Positions 57,289 through 64,000 of a stretch of 64,000 bases of DNA are shown here, piece after piece. The translations under genes were made by a program, and so were the position numbers. Source of the stretch: Bactrocera neohumeralis (Eukaryota > Arthropoda > Insecta > Diptera > Tephritidae); NCBI RefSeq assembly GCF_024586455.1, contig NC_065920.1:52505109-52569108 (forward strand), given 5' to 3'. Every line of letters begins with the position of its first letter. Within the stretch, counting starts at the first letter, position 1. The notes under the pieces are model-generated. The model was given only the letters and a program-made list of their open reading frames with translations. It was not told the DNA's origin and did no database searches.

Positions 57289-60200
57289 TTAGTTTCTCAT
57301 GACTTTATGATTTTTGTTTAGTTCCTTTTGCTTTTTCATAGCTTGCCGTCGCTTATTTATCCTCGTTAGCAGATGGGCCACTGGTCGTACGGAGAGAAAG
57401 AAAATTATTTCAAAGCCAGAGATGAAGTTAATACCCATGAATAGGCTGGTTATACCGCCGAACAAACCTGTGAATTAAAGTAATGGGTATCTCGTTAGTT
57501 TCTCCAATGAGTTACTATTTAACATACGAACCGAAATAGTTTTGCCAATGATACACAACATCGAGGCGCATGTAAGCACCAAACATATCGGCGTAGTAGG
57601 CATGTACCACCAAATGATTTTTTAGCTCAAAACCGCGGCTATATACAAGCGAAGATGAGAATTGGAGGAAAACAAAAATTAATTGGCATGGAATTATGAA
57701 TAAATAAATTTTTGTATTTTAATATATATGTTATATGTATGCATGTGAAAAGTAAAAATTAATATATTGACACAAATAACAGCAAATGCGTTTTATAAAG
57801 CTTTTACTTAATCACTGATACTTACTATGAACAGAAATGTATGAAACATAACATATTTTAGGATATGAAAAAAAAGAGTAAAGAAAAGTTAAATTCAGGG
57901 CTTCGAAGAATCAACTGCTTTCTCTTGCTTCTCTACATCAGCCCCACACAAAATATATTCACCACTAAACATACATATGTTTTCAAATGCTGATGCCAGA
58001 GAAAATCTTTTTAAGGTAGTAGTCTGGTTATGCCTATTTTCATGACTTCTTTGGTGGGTGGTTTTTTATAGGAAAATAAAAATGAATTATCTTGAATATT
58101 TAGTGTTTTTATTTACATATTGAAAATAAAAAAAAAAATTATTTGAAAAAATTTAATACTTTATTACTATTATTAATGTCACTCAAAGTTGGAACCTCAA
58201 AAAAATGCACGTGGGTGGCCCAGGTGATTTTGGCTCTTGATGTTATCTGAAATCAAATATTCTTGATAATTCTTAATCTATAGACATGTCATTCTGGTCG
58301 GAACTGCTGAAGTTAAATTCCAAGGGTAAATAACAAAATGGCGGACTTTGAAAAAAAAAGTCCTTAGCAAAGAAAGAGTTGTAAAATGAAAAGTTAACAG
58401 TGAAAAAAATTCTCGTTATTACCGACGAGAACTATAAGTGTGTAGAACAGCCTGTTAAAATTTGAAAGCAATCGGTTCTGTAGAAAAAAAGTTAGGACGC
58501 GTTCAAAGTTCAACAACTCCGAGAGAGAGGACTCCGAGGCGCTCTAGGAAACTCGTTATAACTTCCGAAATATTTTGAATTTCTGTCTGAAATTTTCACA
58601 GTATATTCTCAGGACATTGTACTTTCAAATTAACAACAACAAAATTTTCGATTTTTTGAACACAAGTTACCAGACTACTACCTTAACGCAAAGGTACATG
58701 TTTTTAACCAATTATGCGGAGAAACCAATTAACCGGGTTCAATTAAACGGAAAAATTTACACGAATTTTGTAGGAAATATATTTTTGACCGATCAGGTGA
58801 TTCAAATAAACTGGAAAATCAATTAACCGGAGGTCAATTAATCGGGCAATACTAGGCAGATGAGATATCATCAACGAGAAAATGACTAAACATTGTGACA
58901 GATTTTGAAAATATTTCGCTCACAGGTGCCTTAAGGTGGTATTCTGGTCTAGAAGCATGAATTTCAGGTAATTTTTAAAGTGTCGTAAAAAAAAGGCAAT
59001 TAATATTTTTACTATCCATTTTTTTTTATTAGTTATTTGTTAATTTTAGAAGAGTACAGAAAAAAATTAAAAACTAAAAAAAGTAAAAAATTTCAAAAAT
59101 TATGAGCCCTCTAAAAATTTCCACGTGACCATACCCATGATTTCAACCCTCCTAGTTATCTGAAACCAAAAAAAAAAGATTATTAATCTAGAATAATGTC
59201 GCAATGGCCGGAACTACGGAAAAGTGGGAAAAATTTTTTTCACAAAATGGCGACTGCCTGAAAAAAAAAAAGTTTTTTGGATCACTTTTTCTGACTATTT
59301 CGAATTTTTTAAAAATAATAAAAATAAAAATTTGGGGATGGGGCTAGTTCCAACCATAGACAAGCCTATAAAGAAGACTCTATAAAAATTTCAAGTAAAT
59401 CGGTCCAGTAGAACCTGAGAAATCGTGGGTATCGTTCCGAAAAAGTCAGTTTTGAAAAACGCGTTTAAAATTTAGGAGACAATTCTAGTGAACACGAACG
59501 CCACGTCACAAAATCGGCTGTATCTCCGAAAATAAGTCGAATTTTGAAAAATCCTTCCAAGGTCATATTTTTGAAAGTCTAAACTTTCAAGATATGCAAA
59601 AAAAATCGATTTTTTCAAAATCCTAGACAAGAATACCCCCTTAACATACCAGTGTGACAATTTCAACACAAAAAAAAACATGTATTTTTGCTTCGTTGGT
59701 AGTTTATATCTCCAAACATATCCTGTGAAATCGGCAAAGTCGTATCTTGAATAGTTTTTGGACAGCAGCGTTCTAAAGAGCGACCGCTCGGAGGTAGAAA
59801 CATTTTTCTAAATTACTGACATCATAACTCAACGAGAAATTAACCGATCGTATACACCGTATACACAAAATCTGAAATCTATATGATTTCGGAACTTAAG
59901 CGGTTTAAAATTAGTAAATCATCTGAGGGAAGCAAGAACTTTCAAATGATTATCGAGGACTTAAATATTGGATATAAATAAGAAACTTCATATTATATAG
60001 GTAGTATATAGTGCTCAAATATAAGAAGACACGGAAAAAAATTGTGGAACCAAAACCAAAATAAGTAAACATTTATTATAACTAAGACTTACTATAAATC
60101 CATATTATTTATTGAATAGTTTCTATCTAAACTCATACTATCGAAGTTCGCTTTATACCCTTGAAACTCACATTCCGGATAACAATCACAAATGTATCTT

Positions 60201-62977
60201 TCAGCCTTGAGATCACTTTTATAATCCGTATTGCTAGGGTAAATTGTTGTAAAAAGCGTATCTAAATGAAGGAAAGATGCAATATACACTGACAGATATT
60301 GAAAAAATCAAAGTATACATATATTAAAAGGGAACTATTTTAAGTTTTTCACAAATTGAGGTTACTCAAATGAACAGAAGAGTTGTTTTCCGATGAAATG
60401 ATGCGAAATTTCTCTCTTCAACTAACAAATTCTGCCACAATTTTCAACAATGAACCCTTTTTACGCGTATTCACGCTATGTAGGAGTGTTGCCACCTCAG
60501 GCTCCATTAGCATTTTGATACAATATATATAGGCCTTTATGATCTTATTATCTTGTTTTACTGTTGCGCTCAAACCATTTGGTGTTCTCAATGAAAATAC
60601 TTACATCCGTTATGCTTTTTGTGAACAGTTATTCAAGGTTTGGTGTCTGATGGGTTCCGAGTATTCTTAGTCTGGTTTGTGTTAGAGTTGGGCATACACA
60701 GAGAAAGTGAAAAGTATTGTTCCTGGACCAATGTAATAACACCTTAGTTCTGATCTTGTCACACTTAGTTCATATTTGCTTCCTTATCTTGCAGTTGGTT
60801 ATTGATTGTCATCTGCTCTGAGCTATTTGTTCTCTTTTAATCGTTCCCAGCGGGCATGGTATTAACTTCGCCTCATATACGCCTGAAAAAGTTCTTAGTT
60901 TGACCAACTGGAGGTTTTTCATGGCAACATGACGTAGTCAGCGTACCTATAGCATCTGCATCTTGATTCGCTGAACTATATCAGTGGCTACAGTTCATCG
61001 TTCCATCGACTACGGTATTCTCCGTTGCCAATACGCTTAAAACCATAAATCTTCCGCAAAACCTTTTTCTCGAATACTCCCAACACCGACTCATAAGATG
61101 TTGTCATTGCCATGCCTCCGCATCATATAGCAGGACGAGAATGATGAGGGACTTGTAGAGGTTGGACTTTGTTTGTCGAGAGAGAACAAAGTTTAAGTAG
61201 TTGCCTATCATCTTTTGGTAAGAAGATTTTGCATTGGATTTCAATGCTGATATTCTTGTTGGTCTTAATGCTGTTTCCAAAACGGACGAAATTATCCAAG
61301 ACTTCAAAGTTATGACTGCCAATAGTGATCTGTAAGCCAAGAAAGCGATGACTAGTTTTTTGTTGACAGAAGATATTTCCTCTTGTCTTCGTTCACTTCC
61401 AGACCCATATCATCTTATAGAAGAATGTATTCTCTACTTTGCTCTGCTCTCCTTGTCTGAAACCTCGCTTGGTATCGAACGGATCGGAAAGATCCCTCTC
61501 GTTCTCGACGGAGCTATTGGTGTTGTTTCACGTCAGTTTACACAGCCGTGGTAATTTTGTAGGGAGACAAAATTCAGGCATAGCGGATAGAGCCAGCTTT
61601 TTTTCTTGCTATCAAAGACGCTTTTGAAATAGACGAAGAGATTGTGTGTGTCGACATCTTTTTCGAATCTTTTTTAAAATTTGCGCGCTGTGAATAAATG
61701 GTCAATAGTAGATTTTCCAGGTCTAAAGACACGCTGATAAAGTTCAATCAGTTTGTTGCCGGTTGGCTTAGGTCTTTCACAAACTACGCTCTATAGGGGC
61801 TTATATGTGATATTAAGGAGGCTTATCTAGCTAAGATTGTGAGACTCTCCTGTTTAGTACACACTTAGGTTGTGCTCAGATCAAGTCAGTTCTTCGCCGC
61901 TGTATTTAAATAGCTGCCGCTCTCTGTATCCTCCCGTAGTTATTCAGTAGAAATTCACAGTATATCTTCTATGGTATGGTACTTAGTACCTCTGCTTGGA
62001 AGATCCTGGCTGAGTTTTGTAGTCGGATAGAGAAAGATAGTTGTCACAATCATTGGTGTAAACACCTTACCTTACTCCGCAGTCCAGCGAAAGGTAATGT
62101 ATTGTTTTTTTTTTTTTTTGTTAATCCAGATCAAGTTAGATTAGATCAAAAGGTAGTCAATACTATTAAATTTCGGTACAAAAATACATACATCTAATAA
62201 CTCGGTACAAAAATACATACATCTTTCTTACCAATTTGAGCCATTATACAACTCGCCTCCAATAGGGTGCATACTGTCCAATTCTGCGCACGAGGCCATA
62301 GTGGTGGCACACAACCGCAAATCTTCAACACTTTTCCACTACGACATTCGGAAAAACAATTCTGTTGTGTATACTCAGCAAACGCAAGAAGTTTACGTTC
62401 GTTGCGTAAATAGCACCGACGCAGGTGCAGATCTTGATTCTTCAGTAAAGTCGTGGCTTGAGTGATGAGTGGTGCAGTATGAATATGAATGGAGTTGCCA
62501 GTCAAAACCAATTGATGTGGGTCATTGATATTGAGAAAATCGTATACACCGTGTGCGTATACTTGATAGCCACCAAATTTATTTCTAGACGCATAGTAAT
62601 CCTCTATCTGTGGATCGAGCACCACCGATAGACCCCATTTTGGGCCGAAGCGATTGCTGTGTATGCTTAACTCTTCCGCTGTTTGATTTCCATTTATAAT
62701 GATATTATAGTTAAATGAACAACAGAAGCCATGCTGTGTTTTCACACGCTGAAAGAGTACATTACAGGGATGTACTTGACCAAGTATTTTACAACGTACA
62801 AGTTGAGTTTCGCAATCTGGTGAAATTTTTTCTAAGAAATCGCTGTGTGTATAATTTGCGCTGGTCAAAAGCCTATGCAAGGAACGGTAGTCAGCAGGCG
62901 TGGCATTTACCGGCAATGCGCTGTATAAGACATATGGAATGAGGGGACGAATTTGGTCGGCGGTTTCGGAACTAAAA
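57289..62977 (-). CDS. pickpocket-type DEG/ENaC channel, right copy, N-terminus outside window
   Basis: Four C-terminal exons: 62977-62232, 60288-60093, 57638-57532 and 57467-57289, all in phase, 408 residues. The first visible exon opens at a TTTTCAG acceptor, so the exon(s) with the cytoplasmic tail and TM1 lie right of 64000. Motifs: GFCCSFNYN, RFGPKWGLSVVLDPQIEDYY, FGGYQVYAHGVYDF, NCFSECRSGKVLKICGCVPP, CDCYPECEFQGY and TM2 FGGITSLFMGINFISGFEII. The filter triplet, normally Gly-x-Ser, reads Gly-Ile-Asn here. The C-terminal tail is short and basic (RRQAMKKQKELNKNH). Its introns carry two TTAA-flanked MITEs and a non-LTR fragment. Start codon of the middle copy is 406 bases downstream, giving a head-to-tail array. 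Confidence 0.88.
58011..58686. mobile_element. TTAA-flanked MITE, copy 1
   Basis: The left end is TTAAGGTAGTAGTCTGGTTA and the right end TACCAGACTACTACCTTAA, an 18-base perfect terminal inverted repeat with TTAA at both outer edges, the target site of piggyBac-type transposases. 676 bp, AT-rich, non-coding, so non-autonomous. Interior phrases (TCTGAAATCAAATATTCTTG, GTCATTCTGGTCGGAACTGC, CAAAATGGCGGACT) recur in copy 2. Confidence 0.85.
58931..59644. mobile_element. TTAA-flanked MITE, copy 2
   Basis: Begins TTAAGGTGGTATTCTGGTCT AG and ends CTAGACAAGAATACCCCC TTAA; the two 22-base ends differ at few positions. TTAA at both edges. Interior parallels copy 1: TCTGAAACCAAAAAAAAAAG, GTCGCAATGGCCGGAACTAC, CAAAATGGCGACTG. 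714 bp. It sits 244 bases from copy 1 in the same channel-gene intron. Confidence 0.82.
60650..61900 (-). mobile_element. RTE-like non-LTR retrotransposon, decayed copy
   Basis: Minus frames: SKSNLYKSLIILVLLYDAEA with AMTTSYESVLGVFEKKVLRK, IYGFKRIGNGEYRSRWNDEL and IFVRFGNSIKTNKNISIEIQ-type text. On the 5' side PGKSTIDHLFTARKF-like and HNLFVYFKSVFDS-like words remain. Older and more mutated than the copies at 27120 and 39740. It lies in the intron 60289-62231 of the right channel gene. Confidence 0.75.
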
Positions 62978-63168
62978 CTGAAAAGAAAGCAGAATAAAAA
63001 TAAAATATATATATATATATATTTATTACTTCTGTTTTTGTTAAATGTAGGTGTAGTTTAGAGGTGATCTCAGACTCATTATACATATTAGACAGTCAAA
63101 TTAATTTTATCTATTGGGTCCGGTTTGGTAACCAAGAATGAACGAAGCCACTTTTTAACTAGTTAAAA

Positions 63169-64000
63169 CAAGTAAGGAAGGGCTAAGTTCGGGTGTCACC
63201 GAACATTTTATACTCTCGCATGTTAAAGTGATAATCGAGATTTCATTATCCGTCATTTACATATTTTTCAAATACCGTATTTTTGTAAAGTTTTATTCCG
63301 CTATCATCATTGGTTTCTAATGTATATATTATACAGAGAAGCATCAGATGGAATTCAAAATAGCGTTATATTGGAAGAAGGCGTGGTTGTGAACCGATTT
63401 CACCCATATTTCTTACATGTCATCAGGGTGTTAAGAAAATATTATATACCGAATTTCATTTAAATCGGTAAAGTAGTTCCTGAGCTATGGTTTTTGATTC
63501 ATAAGTGGGCGACGCCACGTCCATTTTCAATTTTTAAAAAAAGCCTGCGTGCAGCTTCCTTCTGCCATTTCTTCCGTAAAATTTAGTGTTTCTGACATTT
63601 TTTGTTAGTCGGTTAACGCACTTTTAGTGATTTTCAACATAACCTTTGTATGGGAGGTGGGCGTGGTTATTATCCGATTTCTTCCATTTTTGAACTGTAT
63701 ATGTAAATGCCTGAAGAAAACGACTCTGTAGAGTTTGGTTGACATAGCTATAGTAGTTTCCGAGATATGTACAAAAAACTTAGTAGGGGGCGGGGCCACG
63801 CCCACTTTTCCAAAAAAATTACGTACAAATATGCCCCTCCTAATGCGATCCTTTGTGCCAAATTTCACTTTAATATCTTTATTTATGGCTTAGTTATGAC
63901 ACGTTATAGGTTTTCGGTTTTCGCCATTTTGTGGGCGTGGCAGTAGGCCGATTTTGCCCATCTTCGAACTTAACCTTCTTATAGAGCCAAGTTACTCAAG
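63169..64000 (+). repeat. dispersed repeat (GTTCGGGTGTCACCGAACAT), best copy
   Basis: Begins near AACAAGTAAGGAAGGGCTAA followed by GTTCGGGTGTCACCGAACAT and TTTATACTCTCGCATG. The interior has several AGTGGGCG / GGGCGTGGTT / GGGGCCACGCCCACTTTTCC blocks and stock phrases such as TTTAAATCGGTAAAGTAGTT and CCTGAGCTATGG. The same family supplies 15797-15860, 16620-16760 and 48850-49300. It continues past the window edge. No protein coding. Confidence 0.65.

Noticed and set aside
59472..59681. 69-codon minus frame FFFVLKLSHW...
   Set aside because: Lies across the end of MITE copy 2; no similarity and poor codon pattern.
1..64000. CRISPR arrays, bacterial operon signals, tRNA or rRNA genes
   Set aside because: Regularly spaced identical repeats are absent, the genes are spliced eukaryotic ones, and I found no cloverleaf with matching A and B boxes.

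Overview
The window looks like dipteran (higher fly) nuclear DNA, most likely a tephritid fruit fly such as Bactrocera or Zeugodacus. This is an inference from AT-rich non-coding DNA full of TATGTACATA-type microsatellites, short 57-65 nt introns with GTAAGT donors, mariner and non-LTR element density, and gene content that reads like Drosophila orthologues. All gene models below were built by hand from splice consensus and reading-frame continuity.

Left part (1-21366), gene-dense. The first 3.2 kb is AT-rich and shows no gene. Then come the last two exons of an acid-lipase-family gene (3270-5467, +), a 17-finger C2H2 protein in six exons (7075-11064, +), TAF11 of TFIID (11618-12406, -), methionine aminopeptidase 2 (12945-14534, +, head to head with TAF11), and a six-exon coiled-coil protein of unknown function with an RVRF motif (15236-21366, -). 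The introns of the last gene hold transposon wreckage.

Middle and right part (21367-64000), transposon-rich. Three pickpocket-type DEG/ENaC channel genes lie in tandem on the minus strand: 25971-44430, 49603-56882, and 57289 to beyond the right edge. The leftmost one has a 13.3 kb intron that contains two intact digestive zinc carboxypeptidase genes on the opposite strand (32764-34062 and 37884-39191), each with its own TATA box.

The rest is mobile DNA. It includes several distinct mariner-type lineages, a DUF4817-type transposase family, an RTE-like non-LTR family in at least six pieces, R1-like and RNase-H-bearing non-LTR fragments, a Helitron helicase remnant, TTAA-flanked MITEs, and a nearly perfect ~960 bp inverted repeat that fills one channel-gene intron. 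No essential gene in the window appears broken; the insertions sit in introns and intergenic DNA.

Functionally the window joins housekeeping genes (TAF11, MetAP2), a probable DNA-binding factor, secreted digestive enzymes (lipase, carboxypeptidases) and candidate chemosensory or mechanosensory sodium channels. I found no convincing new multi-gene system. The strongest curiosities are the intron-filling palindrome, the nested carboxypeptidases, the internally duplicated zinc-finger gene, the altered selectivity-filter motif in the rightmost channel, and the TTAA MITE pair.
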